Source: JABWBD01 sp040768665
Lineage (GTDB): Bacteria; Planctomycetota; Planctomycetia; Pirellulales; Thermoguttaceae
Direction: 5' to 3'
Length of the DNA stretch: 64,000 bases
Assembly (NCBI GenBank): GCA_040768665.1
Contig: JAXGMN010000010.1
Coordinates: forward strand, 1 to 64,000
Of the stretch, positions 16,878 through 26,428 are shown piece by piece (positions within the stretch are counted from its first letter, which is position 1; the number at the start of each line of letters is the position of its first letter). The notes under the pieces were generated by a model. The model made no database searches and was not told where the DNA came from. It saw only the letters and a list, made by a program, of their open reading frames with translations. The translations under genes and the position numbers were made by a program.

Positions 16878-17827
16878 GGGTGCGGTTCCTCCTCGGGCTC
16901 GAATTGGCGTCCCGTGAGCATGATAAACACGTCGTCGAGGCTCGCGTGGCGTGTGGTAAGGCTCGCCAGGTGCCAGTTGCGATCGCCCAACCTTGCCAAG
17001 AGCGCGGGCAGGGCAAGATGCGGCTCGGTCACCGACAGGTGAATTGCGTCGTTTTCGTAACGGCATCCGGTAACTGCCGGCAATTCCGTCCACCACTCCT
17101 CCGGCAGAGCCATCGCTTCGGACGTTTCGAGCGAGAACTCAATGACATGGTCTCCGCCGAGCCTCGCGATCAGTTCCCTAGGCGATCCCAAGGCGATAAT
17201 CCGCCCGCGGTCGACGATCGCGACCCGATCGCAGAGCCGTTCGGCTTCCTCCATGTAGTGCGTGGTGAGCACCGTCGTGCGGCCCTGCCGCCGCCACCCG
17301 GCGACGATCTCCCAGACCTGACGCCGCGAGTGGGGATCGAGCCCGGTGGTGGGCTCGTCGAGAAACAGGATCTCCGGATCGCCGACTAGTGCAACCGCCA
17401 CCGCCAGCCGCTGCCGCTGGCCCCCGGAGAGGTTCTTGGCCCAGGTGTCGGCCTTCTCTTGAAGCTCGACGCAGGCAATGGCGTCGGCGGGCTCGATTCC
17501 CGTCCGGTAGAAACTGCGAAAGAGAGTGACCGTTTCGCGAACCGTCAGCTTGTCGGAGAAGCGGGTCTCCTGGAGCGAAATGCCGATCCGCTGCTGGATC
17601 GCGTTGGCCTGATCGGTCCAACGCATTCCGAGCACCTCGATCGTGCCGCCGGTAGGCGCCAGCAGGCCTTCGAGCATTTCGATTGTTGTCGTTTTCCCCG
17701 CTCCGTTCGGACCGAGCACGCCAAAGCACTCGCCCTGCCAAACCTCCAAATCGATCCCGCGGACCGCATCGACCGGAGGTTTGCCGTGGTAAGTCTTTCG
17801 GAGATCGGTGCAGTGGATTGCCGGCAT
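16874..17827 (-). CDS. ABC transporter ATP-binding protein
   Basis: This 317-residue ATPase has Walker A GPNGAGKTTT, Q-loop SLQETRF, signature LSGGQRQRLA, Walker B ILFLDEPTTGLD and the switch histidine in TVLTTHYMEEAE. The C-terminal extension (about 220-310) is the regulatory tail common in the DrrA/CcmA branch. It precedes and overlaps its permease by 4 bases (ATGA), so the two are co-translated. It energises export by the neighbour. Confidence 0.95.
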   Translation of the reverse strand: MPAIHCTDLRKTYHGKPPVDAVRGIDLEVWQGECFGVLGPNGAGKTTTIEMLEGLLAPTGGTIEVLGMRWTDQANAIQQRIGISLQETRFSDKLTVRETVTLFRSFYRTGIEPADAIACVELQEKADTWAKNLSGGQRQRLAVAVALVGDPEILFLDEPTTGLDPHSRRQVWEIVAGWRRQGRTTVLTTHYMEEAERLCDRVAIVDRGRIIALGSPRELIARLGGDHVIEFSLETSEAMALPEEWWTELPAVTGCRYENDAIHLSVTEPHLALPALLARLGDRNWHLASLTTRHASLDDVFIMLTGRQFEPEEEPHP

Positions 17828-17854
17828 AACGACTGGAATCCGTTCGCTCGAGCC

Positions 17855-20800
17855 TCATTTGCCGAAGTCAATGGTCGCGGATGCCTCAAGGACGACCGGC
17901 CCCAATAGTCCGGCCGGCAGTAGCGGAGCGCTGCTCGGCAGCGTGTCCTTGGTGAGGAAGGTCAGCCGCTGGTCTGGGGGAAGCTTGGCGTCGGCGACAA
18001 GGCGGTTGTTCCAGGGGTTTACCACCTCAACCTCCAACTCGTTTTCCCCGGCCCGAACTGCAGTCGAGACATCCACTTGCCACGGCGAATCCCAAACGGT
18101 GCCGAGTTCCCGCCCGTTCAGTTGTACCGAAGCCAAGTCGCGGACATTTCCCAAGTCGAGCCGTAGCGGCCTTCCGAGAAACTGCTCCGGTATGTCAAAT
18201 TTCGTGCGGTACACGGCCGTCCCCGAATAGTTGCGGATGCCTTCGTCGGGACGCTCGGTCCAGTCCCGCAGCCGTTTGAAGGTCACTTCGCGGGGCGCGC
18301 CCCATCCTGGCGGGAATCTCACTTCCCAGGGCCCATCGATCTCGACCGCGGCCGGAATGCTGTCGACAGCCACGCTCTTTTGCCTGCCGCTAGCCGTGTG
18401 GATCGCATAATTCCCCGGGGCCCAGGCAGTCGCAACCGTGCGGCCGTCGGCGGTCCGCTTCAATCGAATTGCTCCGGCTGCCAACCGGGCGCCGGGTCGC
18501 GGCATCGACTGCATCAGTTCGGCGACTTCGGCTGCCGCCAGGGCCCGCGGAATCTGTTCAATGCTTCCGATCTCTCCACGGAACGGCGAGCCTCCACCGC
18601 GGATGCTCGGAAGTACGGTGAAGTTGCTCTTCAAACCCTCGCGGGCTGTCTTGCCATCGAGATAGAGGGTGGGCCTGCCGTCACGGTAAACCACCGCAAC
18701 GTGCGTCCAATCGGTCAGCTTTGCCGCGTGGACCAGGACCGGCGCGAAATAGCCCGCGCCGTGTTCGAACACACAGACCCCGTTTTGTCCCAGCGCAATT
18801 CCTGCCCCGGCGCACCCGGTGCCGCCGAGCGTGTCTCCATGGGTCGGAAACAATGCGTCGTTCCGCGGCCCGTGCACGCCGTGCACGCCGACGTTGGTTT
18901 CTTCCAACAGCGGCGTCTCGGCCGACGGCTTCGCCCACACGGCTAGAGCGAAGTTGCCGCCGGAACTCTCCTTGCCGGCGACCGGCTCGGGCTGCCGATC
19001 CGGCGGAGCCGTCGCTTCCCTAAGCGGCTCGCCGTCGCGTAGGACGGAGACGACGGGATCGTGTGCCGGCGCGCTGTTGCGAAAGACAACGAAGACGGAG
19101 CCCCGCGGTCCAAGATGGATCGGCATGTAAGTCCTATCGCGGTTCTGCCGGTAGACGGCCGCTCGTTCGATCCGCCCGGAGTCGGGCCACCACAGTTCGG
19201 GCGCCTTTCCATCGATGCGGAAAGCAGCGTTGGTGAGGACTTCCTCCCCTTCGGGATTGGCGAGGAAGTAGAGATCCGTATCGCCGGCCTTTCGGTGTGT
19301 GAAGCGTAGGGGAGTTTCACTGGTGAAATCACTCGGCACACCGAGTGAGCGGAACACTTCATGAAGCTCTTTTCCCCAATGGACTTGCCCTTTTCCGAAC
19401 CGGCGCTGCCCGGCAGACGCCAAGGGGTCGCCGCCCCACAGTCCGGCCGCAAGCCGCCGCACCTGTTCGTCGCAGCGAGGATAGTTCTCCAGGCTGGGCG
19501 ACCGCGAGGGCGGCGAGCCAAGCACCGTGGCCCCGGCTTCGACCAGTTCGCGTATCTTGCGGAGCAACTCCGGACGCATCGTCGGCAACTTCGGCAGCAC
19601 CAGCACGCGATAGGTCGTGCCGTGCGGCAGCTTGAGCAGCCCGTCCTCCACCCTCATCTTTTTCTGGATCACCTCGGCGTTGACGTAGTCGAAGTCGCAA
19701 CCGGGCGGCAACTCGGGATCGCGAACGCCGGTCATTTTCGGCGTGTCTTCCCCGATGAAGTAGGCGACATCGGCAACCCGGTGGCCCTGCTGCAAGAGAA
19801 AACACGATCGCCGCAGGTAGTCGATCCAGGCGCGGCCGGCGTCAAACCAGGTGTTGTGCCGGTTGAACTCGGTGCCGAACCAGGCATTGATTCCGGGCTT
19901 CCGGTCTTCCCAGGGTTGATGGATATAGACGTGCAGGACGAAGTGGTTTGCACCCTCGCAGAACGCCCAATCGCCGCGGGTCTTCAGCCGCCAGGGCGTC
20001 GATTGGAAGTGCGGCCCGCCGGTGAAAGCTTCGGCCGACACGATCGGCATCCCGTAGATATTGGCGGCGGACGAGGCAGCGCGGCACTCGATCTCGCCGA
20101 GGCCGGTCACCCAGAATTCGCCGCCAATCCGGTCCGACTGCCCGCCGTACTGCAGGAACTCGGCGGGAAAGCCCCAGTGGCCGTAGTTCTCCAGCCACAG
20201 TTCCAGCCCATGCTCGTGGCACAGATCCCGCAGTCCGCCGACGTAGTCCTTGGCTACGTGGTCCGCCACCAGCCGCCGCAAATCCCACAGGAAACGGTTT
20301 GACTGGTCCGCGCTCTCAATGATCCGGCCGGTAAGGACCGGCAACCAGGGCAACGGGTCGTAGCCGTAGCGGCTCCGAAAGGTCTCCGCGAAACCGTCGG
20401 TCCAGTTCTGCGGTCCCATTTCGTAGCTGTCGGCAACGACGTGCTTGAAGGCTTTGCGGTCCGATGGTGGCATCCGGCGGAGGATCTCGCCGATGAAGGC
20501 ATTGAAATGGGCTCGGGCCGCATCGCGGTTCATCTTGTCGACCTCGAGTCCCTGGCCCTCGGGCGAGGCCGGAGCGTTCTGTGTGCCGGTCGGGGTCATG
20601 CCGATCCGGACGACCACCCATTCGCCGGGCGGAACATCCCAGCGGAGCAGTCCGTCGGGGCCGAGACTCGCGGTAAGATCCTGGATCTCGCCGACCGGCA
20701 TGGCCAGACCGGGTGCATCGGGCTCGGGCTGGGCGGGCCAAAGGTAAGAGTCCCACAGTGGCGATGGGGTGGGGTGCACCTTGGCCAACTGCTTTTCGAT

Positions 20801-21790
20801 AAAGAACTCGACCTTCGGCTCGGACGAAAGCTCCACCTCGGCCAGCGCCGCGGTACCCGTTACGCCGGTGAGGACGAGCCGGAACCGTTTGGCGGTGACT
20901 GCCGGGACGGCAACGGTCACCGGCCCCTGCGGCATCGGGCCGACGTTGATCTTCATGTTCGAGCGATCGAACTTGAACTGCCGCACGGTCTCAAACGTGC
21001 CATCCTCGCCAGGCGCCTGCAACTCGCACTCTGCCGCCCAAGGTGAATTGGAGGGCAGCATCGAGAGGCTGCGGACAGTCCCGGGCTCCGGTAGCTCGAA
21101 CTCGACAACAAACGGGCGTTTGCCCTGTCCAGCCCCGGGCGGCAGGGCTGCCGCGGTAGCCAGGTCGCCGTCAACCAGCCATTCGACGTTCTGCACGGCG
21201 GGCGCGCAACTAATCTTGGCTGCCCGGGACACGACCGTAGCGGAGGCTTTCCGATCGGTCGGCAACGCCAACACCGCCACGTCCTGAAACGGCTCGGCTG
21301 GCCGGGGAAGCTTTTCTGCGAAACGAGATGGTCCTCGCACCCGCGTCTCCGACGACACGAGATACCGCATCGCCTGATTGGGCTTGATCCATGGTCCGCC
21401 GGACTGGCTCCAACCGGGACAGTTGAACATCCCGATGTCGACTCCCAGCCGCCCGCCCTCGCGGATCGCGTGCTGGACAAGTTCCCACCAGGGCTCGCTC
21501 AAGACCTTGATCTGGCCGGGGGGGATATCGTCGAGGAAGATATTCCCGATGAAGGCCTCTCCGATGCCCACGCGGGCCATGGATTCGAGATCGCGAGAAA
21601 GGCCCTCCTTGGAGAGATTGTCGCTGATCCAGTACCAGTAGCACCACGGTTTCGTCGTCTGCGGCGGATTGTGGAATCCGTGTGAGAGGGAATCGGCGGA
21701 GGAAGGAGTCGCAGCCTGCATCGATGCCGTTAAGCAAAGGCAGGCTGTCAGGGCGAAAATCCCGAGCGGGGGGAAGGGCTTTCTTTTCAT
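17855..21790 (-). CDS. GH106-like glycoside hydrolase (alpha-L-rhamnosidase-like) with LamG domain
   Basis: ATG 21790 (a GTG one codon earlier is possible) starts a 1311-residue secreted protein with signal peptide GIFALTACLCLTASMQA. The N-terminal half has GH106 features: PQTTKPWCYWYWISDN, GIGEAFIGNIF, DIGMFNCPGWSQSGGPW, VVADSYEMGPQNWTDGF and YGMPIVSAEAFTGG. Around residues 960-1130 there is a LamG/concanavalin-like insert (FALAVWAKPS, WTHVAVVYRDGRPTLYLDGK), and the C-terminus is a galactose-binding-like jelly roll (GTAVYRTKFDIP, DLGNVRDLASVQLNGRELGT). It probably removes rhamnose or a related sugar from complex polysaccharides outside the cell. The LamG insert is unusual for the family and may add carbohydrate binding. 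Confidence 0.85.
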   Translation of the reverse strand: MKRKPFPPLGIFALTACLCLTASMQAATPSSADSLSHGFHNPPQTTKPWCYWYWISDNLSKEGLSRDLESMARVGIGEAFIGNIFLDDIPPGQIKVLSEPWWELVQHAIREGGRLGVDIGMFNCPGWSQSGGPWIKPNQAMRYLVSSETRVRGPSRFAEKLPRPAEPFQDVAVLALPTDRKASATVVSRAAKISCAPAVQNVEWLVDGDLATAAALPPGAGQGKRPFVVEFELPEPGTVRSLSMLPSNSPWAAECELQAPGEDGTFETVRQFKFDRSNMKINVGPMPQGPVTVAVPAVTAKRFRLVLTGVTGTAALAEVELSSEPKVEFFIEKQLAKVHPTPSPLWDSYLWPAQPEPDAPGLAMPVGEIQDLTASLGPDGLLRWDVPPGEWVVVRIGMTPTGTQNAPASPEGQGLEVDKMNRDAARAHFNAFIGEILRRMPPSDRKAFKHVVADSYEMGPQNWTDGFAETFRSRYGYDPLPWLPVLTGRIIESADQSNRFLWDLRRLVADHVAKDYVGGLRDLCHEHGLELWLENYGHWGFPAEFLQYGGQSDRIGGEFWVTGLGEIECRAASSAANIYGMPIVSAEAFTGGPHFQSTPWRLKTRGDWAFCEGANHFVLHVYIHQPWEDRKPGINAWFGTEFNRHNTWFDAGRAWIDYLRRSCFLLQQGHRVADVAYFIGEDTPKMTGVRDPELPPGCDFDYVNAEVIQKKMRVEDGLLKLPHGTTYRVLVLPKLPTMRPELLRKIRELVEAGATVLGSPPSRSPSLENYPRCDEQVRRLAAGLWGGDPLASAGQRRFGKGQVHWGKELHEVFRSLGVPSDFTSETPLRFTHRKAGDTDLYFLANPEGEEVLTNAAFRIDGKAPELWWPDSGRIERAAVYRQNRDRTYMPIHLGPRGSVFVVFRNSAPAHDPVVSVLRDGEPLREATAPPDRQPEPVAGKESSGGNFALAVWAKPSAETPLLEETNVGVHGVHGPRNDALFPTHGDTLGGTGCAGAGIALGQNGVCVFEHGAGYFAPVLVHAAKLTDWTHVAVVYRDGRPTLYLDGKTAREGLKSNFTVLPSIRGGGSPFRGEIGSIEQIPRALAAAEVAELMQSMPRPGARLAAGAIRLKRTADGRTVATAWAPGNYAIHTASGRQKSVAVDSIPAAVEIDGPWEVRFPPGWGAPREVTFKRLRDWTERPDEGIRNYSGTAVYRTKFDIPEQFLGRPLRLDLGNVRDLASVQLNGRELGTVWDSPWQVDVSTAVRAGENELEVEVVNPWNNRLVADAKLPPDQRLTFLTKDTLPSSAPLLPAGLLGPVVLEASATIDFGK

Positions 21791-21848
21791 CACGTTTGTC
21801 TGGGCGGATTGTCGTTTACTCGATCGCCGAAGGGCGCCCGCAGCATGT

Positions 21849-22973
21849 TCATGGCTGCGGCCACTCGGGCTCCAGGAAGCGGCCGTTTTCGGCGATCAGC
21901 TTGCCGTCGGCAAAGACCTGTCCGCCGTGTCGCAGATCGCAGACCATGTCCCAATGCAGCCCCGATTCGTTCTTGCCGCCGGTCTCGGGATATGCGGCGC
22001 CAACGGCTGCGTGGAACGTGCCGCCGATCTTCTCGTCGAAGAGCGTATTCTTGGTGTATTGCTGAATGGCGTAGTTGGTGCCCAGCGCGATCTCGCCGAG
22101 AATTCTCGCACCGGGGTCCTGGTCGAGCATGGCGAAGAGAAATTCCTCGTTCCGGGTGGCCGACGCATCGACGACCCGGCCCGCTTGGAAAGCGAGGCGG
22201 ATTCCGTCGACCTCGCGGCCGCCGTGTACTGCTGGAAAACTGTATTGGACAACGCCTTTGGTCGCGTCTTCGACGGGGCCGGTGAACACCTCGCCGTCGG
22301 GAAAGTTCTCATGCCCGTCGCAGTTAATCCAGCGGCGGCCGGCGACGCCGAGCGTGAGGTCCGTGCCCTGCGGGGTGACGAAACGAATCTCCTGAACGGC
22401 GTTAAGGCAGTCGACGACTTTCTGTTGCCGGCGGCTGATCTCACCCCAGGCAGCCGCCGGGTCGTCGAGGTGGAGCAGGCCGGCGCGAAACACGAATCGC
22501 TCATAAGCGGCCAGCGACATCTGCGCGTCCTGGGCGGCCGAATGGCAAGGCAATTGCGTGCCGACCCAGCGGAGTTCTCCCTTGGCAGCCCGCGAGAGAA
22601 AACGATCGAGATACGTCCTCCGCGCCTGGCTGACGATTGCCTGGCGCTTCGGATCGGTCCCGGTGAGCGATTTGGTATTGTCCTGCCCCCAAATACCGAT
22701 CGAGGCGTCGATCTTCTCGACGACGTACAGGTCGACCGGATCTTCAAACCGGAGTTGCTCCTCGCTGGCCTCATCCAGTTTGATCTCGGCACATTCGTCG
22801 GGAACCATGTGCACGAGCGGATGGCCGCCCGCACGAATCACCGCTCGATAGAGAGCGACCACCAGCGGCCGCGCAATCGGCGGGCCGGACAGCCGGACCA
22901 GATTGCCTGGCTGGATTCGGGTGGAGTAACGGACGAGTACATCGGCAAGTCTTTCAAGGCGAGGATCGTGCAT
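21849..22973 (-). CDS. M29-family aminopeptidase
   Basis: ATG 22973 gives a 374-residue protein (GGGAGAAA upstream); the frame continues further but without homology. The sequence RLADVLVRYSTRIQPGNLVR at the start, then PEREM-like VTPQGTDLTLGVAG, FPDGEVFTGPVE, ATKGVVQYS, GEIALGTNYAI, and the C-terminal HAAVGAAYPETGGKN with SGLHWDMVCDL are the AmpS/PepS (thermophilic metallopeptidase M29) signature blocks. Glu, His and Asp of these blocks bind two metal ions. The enzyme removes N-terminal residues from peptides in the cytoplasm; no export signal is present. Confidence 0.9.
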   Translation of the reverse strand: MHDPRLERLADVLVRYSTRIQPGNLVRLSGPPIARPLVVALYRAVIRAGGHPLVHMVPDECAEIKLDEASEEQLRFEDPVDLYVVEKIDASIGIWGQDNTKSLTGTDPKRQAIVSQARRTYLDRFLSRAAKGELRWVGTQLPCHSAAQDAQMSLAAYERFVFRAGLLHLDDPAAAWGEISRRQQKVVDCLNAVQEIRFVTPQGTDLTLGVAGRRWINCDGHENFPDGEVFTGPVEDATKGVVQYSFPAVHGGREVDGIRLAFQAGRVVDASATRNEEFLFAMLDQDPGARILGEIALGTNYAIQQYTKNTLFDEKIGGTFHAAVGAAYPETGGKNESGLHWDMVCDLRHGGQVFADGKLIAENGRFLEPEWPQP

Positions 22974-23214
22974 CGGCGATTTCTCCCGGCTCAGAGGAAC
23001 GCTTCCAGGCCAGTTTACCCGACTTGCGTGGACGCAACAGGCCCCCCTGGACGTACTCAGTGGTCCCCATGGTCGGGCGGCTGGCCGGTTTTCCTCGGAA
23101 AACCGTTGCAACATGGCGAACCGTTGCGGCAACAAGCTCCCTAGGACAAGCAACTCAGGTCCAGGTTGTCAGACGTTGTAGCCTGTTTTCGACCAACAAA
23201 AGGAGAGGAAGCGT

Positions 23215-24804
23215 ATGAGAGGTTCGGTACCGGGTGTGAGGGTTCGTCGCTGGCTCGTCGGCACAGCCGTGCTAGCGCTGGTGGGTTTTGTCGCGCTGGG
23301 AACCTTGCCGGGCGTCGCCGACGTGAACAAGAACGTGAACAAGGCGGAACCGCTGGCCAAGGGCGAGAAGGCAACCAGCTATGCCAAGACGCTGTCGACA
23401 GCGTTCCGGGAAGCGGCCGACGAGGTACTTCCGTCGGTCGTGATGATTCGGACCACGCCGAAAATCGTCCAGCGGTCCACGCCGGAGCGTTCGCCGCGCG
23501 GGGGCCGGGATCCGCTTGAGCAGTTCAAAGGCACCCCTTTTGAAGATTTCTTCGGCGAGGATTTCTTCGGCGATCAGCCTGGAACGCGACGTTTCTTCCG
23601 GGAAATGCCGTCGGTTCCTCACGGTGACGGTGGCGGCAGCGGTCTTGGCTCGGGCGTGATCATCGACGAGTCGGGAATCATCCTGACCAACAACCACGTG
23701 GGTGCCGGCGGTGGCGACATCGTGGTCCGCCTGCACGACGGGCGTGAGTTCAAAGCGGCGGACGTCAAGACGGATCCGAAGACCGATCTTGCAGTGGTCT
23801 ACATCGAGGGCGCGGATAATCTGAAGGTGGCCCAACTCGGCGACAGCGAAGAGGCCATGGTAGGTGACTGGGTCCTCGCTTTGGGCGATCCGTTCGGTTT
23901 GGAAGGGACGGTCACGGCGGGCATCATCAGCGCGAAGGGCCGCGGAATCGGCATTACCGATCGCGAGAATTTCCTCCAGACCGACGCAGCGATCAACCCG
24001 GGCAACAGCGGTGGGCCGCTGGTGAATCTGGACGGTCAGGTCGTCGGCATCAATACCGCGATCCACTCCCGCAGCGGCGGCAACCAGGGCGTCGGCTTCG
24101 CCATCCCGATCAATCTGGCCAAGTGGGTCAGCAATCAGTTGATCAACGAGGGGGTCGTCCGCCGGGCTTACCTGGGTGTAATGATCCAGCCGGTCACCCA
24201 CCAGTTGGCCGAGCAATTCGGCGTCAAGGCGAAGCATGGCGTCGTGGTTTCCAACGTTCAGGAAGGCACGCCCGCCGAGAAGGCCGGTTTGGAGTCGGGC
24301 GATGTGATCGTCGAATTCGCCGGTCGTCCGGTTGTCAGCCCGCAGGCTCTGCAAGGGGCCGTCGAGCAGACGCCGGTCAACAAGAGGACCAGCATGGTCG
24401 TCGTCCGTGACGGCAAGCGGGTCAAGCTCGACGTCACGGTGGAGGAGCAGCCGAGCGACTACGGCGTGGCCTCGATGCGACGCCAGGGTTCGGATAAGAA
24501 CACCGAGTCCTCTCGGTTCCAGAGACTCGGGATCGAGGCCGAGACGTTGACCGAAGAGGTTGCCGAGCAACTCGGCGTGAAGGCCGATCACGGCGTAGTG
24601 ATCACCCGGGTCGAGTCGGGCAGCGTGGCCGATCGGGCCGGGCTCGAGACGGGCATGGTCGTGGTCGAAGCGGCCCGCAAGGCGATCAAATCGGTCGACG
24701 ATCTGGAGAAGGTGATTAGCGACGAGTCGCTTGAGAAGGGGTTGCTCTTGCTGGTTCGCACGCAGACTGGCTCGAGCTTTGTGGTCCTCCGAGCAGAGAA
24801 GTAG
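23215..24804 (+). CDS. htrA: HtrA/DegQ-like serine protease with two PDZ domains
   Basis: ATG 23215 follows AGGAGAGG. The 529-residue protein has an N-terminal hydrophobic leader (WLVGTAVLALVGFVALGTL), a linker with a Phe-rich insert (DFFGEDFFGD), and a trypsin-like domain with the triad His161 (TNNHV), Asp191 (KTDLAVV) and Ser265 (GNSGGPL). Two PDZ domains follow (about 305-400 and 425-525; YLGVMIQPV, GDVIVEFAGRPV, GVVITRVESGSVADRAGL). It degrades or refolds misfolded envelope proteins. The linker length is slightly unusual. Likely monocistronic, closed by a terminator at 24866. Confidence 0.95.
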   Translation: MRGSVPGVRVRRWLVGTAVLALVGFVALGTLPGVADVNKNVNKAEPLAKGEKATSYAKTLSTAFREAADEVLPSVVMIRTTPKIVQRSTPERSPRGGRDPLEQFKGTPFEDFFGEDFFGDQPGTRRFFREMPSVPHGDGGGSGLGSGVIIDESGIILTNNHVGAGGGDIVVRLHDGREFKAADVKTDPKTDLAVVYIEGADNLKVAQLGDSEEAMVGDWVLALGDPFGLEGTVTAGIISAKGRGIGITDRENFLQTDAAINPGNSGGPLVNLDGQVVGINTAIHSRSGGNQGVGFAIPINLAKWVSNQLINEGVVRRAYLGVMIQPVTHQLAEQFGVKAKHGVVVSNVQEGTPAEKAGLESGDVIVEFAGRPVVSPQALQGAVEQTPVNKRTSMVVVRDGKRVKLDVTVEEQPSDYGVASMRRQGSDKNTESSRFQRLGIEAETLTEEVAEQLGVKADHGVVITRVESGSVADRAGLETGMVVVEAARKAIKSVDDLEKVISDESLEKGLLLLVRTQTGSSFVVLRAEK

Positions 24805-24865
24805 GCCAGTTCTGAAGAACTGCGTTGCCGCCGGCATTATCGCCTCCCGCCGGCGGCACACCCGA

Positions 24866-24936
24866 AACCTCCGGTGTCTTGGGCGGGTCGGCAGCGGTCT
24901 ACGCCGGCCTCGCCCCGACACCCGGAGGTTTTTTCT
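24866..24936 (+). terminator. Rho-independent terminator after htrA
   Basis: Arms AACCTCCGG... and ...CCGGAGGTT, roughly 20 bases each with small gaps, followed by a T-rich run (TTTTTTCTTTT). It separates htrA from asnA. Confidence 0.7.
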
Positions 24937-25000
24937 TTTCCCCGGCTGCTCGAAATGCTATTCTTGTGAGCGAACACCACTCTGCTCACAGGATCATCCG

Positions 25001-26041
25001 ATGCCCAATCCATGGGGACTCCCCGACGACTACCGTCCGCTTCTTTCCGTCCACGAAATTGAAGCCGCGATCAAGGATATCAAGGACTTCTTCGAGCGGA
25101 ACCTCGCCGGGGCGTTGAACCTCCGCCGCGTGACGGCGCCTCTTTTCGTCCGCAGCGGCACGGGCGTGAACGACGACCTCAACGGCGTCGAACGGCCCGT
25201 CCGCTTCCGTGTCAAGGACGACAACGACTGCGAGGTGGAGATCGTACAGTCGCTGGCCAAGTGGAAGCGGTTGGCATTGGCCCGCTATGGCTTCCAAGCC
25301 GGCGAGGGGATCTATACGGACATGAACGCGCTGCGGCCCGACGAAACCTTGGACGCGATCCACTCGATCTACGTCGACCAGTGGGATTGGGAGAAGATCA
25401 TCCTTCCGGAAGAGCGAAACCGCATGACGCTCGAGACGGCTGTCCGCGCAATCTACGACGTGATCTGCCGCACGGAATTCCACATCGCCTCGCAATTCTC
25501 CTCGATCCGCCCGATCCTGCCGGAACAGATCTTGTTCGTCACCACGGAAGAGCTTTGCCGGATGTATCCGAAAATCACGCCTCGCGAGCGCGAGGATCGC
25601 ATCGTTGCGGAGCACCGGGCCGTCTTCATTCTAGGTATCGGCGGCACACTTGCGGACGGCCAGCCGCACGACGGCCGCGCGCCCGACTACGACGACTGGA
25701 CCACGCTGCGACCCGACGGAGGGCGGGGCCTCAACGGCGATATCTTCCTCTGGAATCCGGTTCTGAAACGGGCCTTCGAGATTTCCTCGATGGGGATCCG
25801 GGTCAACGCCCCGACTCTTGTCGAACAATTGAAGATCCGCGGCCTGGAGCAACGCCGGGAACTCCCTTTCCATCGGATGCTGCTCGATGGCGAGTTGCCG
25901 CAGACGATGGGCGGCGGCATTGGTCAGTCGCGGCTGGCGATGTTCTTCCTGCGTACCGCCCACGTCGGGGAAGTGAGTGTAGGCATCTGGCCCGAAGCGA
26001 TGCACGCGGCCTGTGAGAAAGCCAATATCGCGCTGCTGTAG
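25001..26041 (+). CDS. asnA: Asparagine synthetase A (aspartate-ammonia ligase)
   Basis: ATG 25001 gives 346 residues, the usual length. The sequence has class II aminoacyl-tRNA-synthetase-like motifs characteristic of AsnA: LFVRSGTGVNDDLNGVERPV, EIVQSLAKWKRLALARYGF, YTDMNALRPDE, YVDQWDWE, FEISSMGIRVN and GGGIGQSRLAMFFL. The enzyme makes asparagine from aspartate and ammonia with ATP giving AMP. It is cytoplasmic and stands alone between the htrA terminator and the Gfo/Idh/MocA gene. Confidence 0.95.
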   Translation: MPNPWGLPDDYRPLLSVHEIEAAIKDIKDFFERNLAGALNLRRVTAPLFVRSGTGVNDDLNGVERPVRFRVKDDNDCEVEIVQSLAKWKRLALARYGFQAGEGIYTDMNALRPDETLDAIHSIYVDQWDWEKIILPEERNRMTLETAVRAIYDVICRTEFHIASQFSSIRPILPEQILFVTTEELCRMYPKITPREREDRIVAEHRAVFILGIGGTLADGQPHDGRAPDYDDWTTLRPDGGRGLNGDIFLWNPVLKRAFEISSMGIRVNAPTLVEQLKIRGLEQRRELPFHRMLLDGELPQTMGGGIGQSRLAMFFLRTAHVGEVSVGIWPEAMHAACEKANIALL

Positions 26042-26428
26042 CAGTTCCGCTTGCCAGGCCGTATCGCGGTGTTTCATGAAGCCTGCTCGGGGTGGCCGTC
26101 GTTTGGAGACAGCACGTCGGCCGCCCACGGTTTCGCGGGGCACCACGTTCCTGACGTCGCGCAGACGATTCGCCCTCGCTCGCTAGCACGCCGAGCTCAT
26201 TCCGTCAAGTGACCGCCACCGGCAATCTTTTCGCGCCCGTCGAGCGACGCGGAAATTCTTGGCTGAGGTGCTTGACAGGCACGGCACAGTTTGGCATTGT
26301 CTTGTGTATCGGCCCGCAAGGCTGCTCGGCCAGGGGCCGAAACCGGCCGTTCGTTGAGACGGGCATTCGCACCGCGGCAGCTTATCGTGGCCGCGCGGGG
26401 TATCTCTGTGTGCTGTTGGGGGAGAAAC

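Noticed and set aside
23272..24921. A 549-codon minus-strand frame over htrA
   Set aside because: Mirror image of a gene with an intact catalytic triad and two PDZ domains; no domain on the minus strand.
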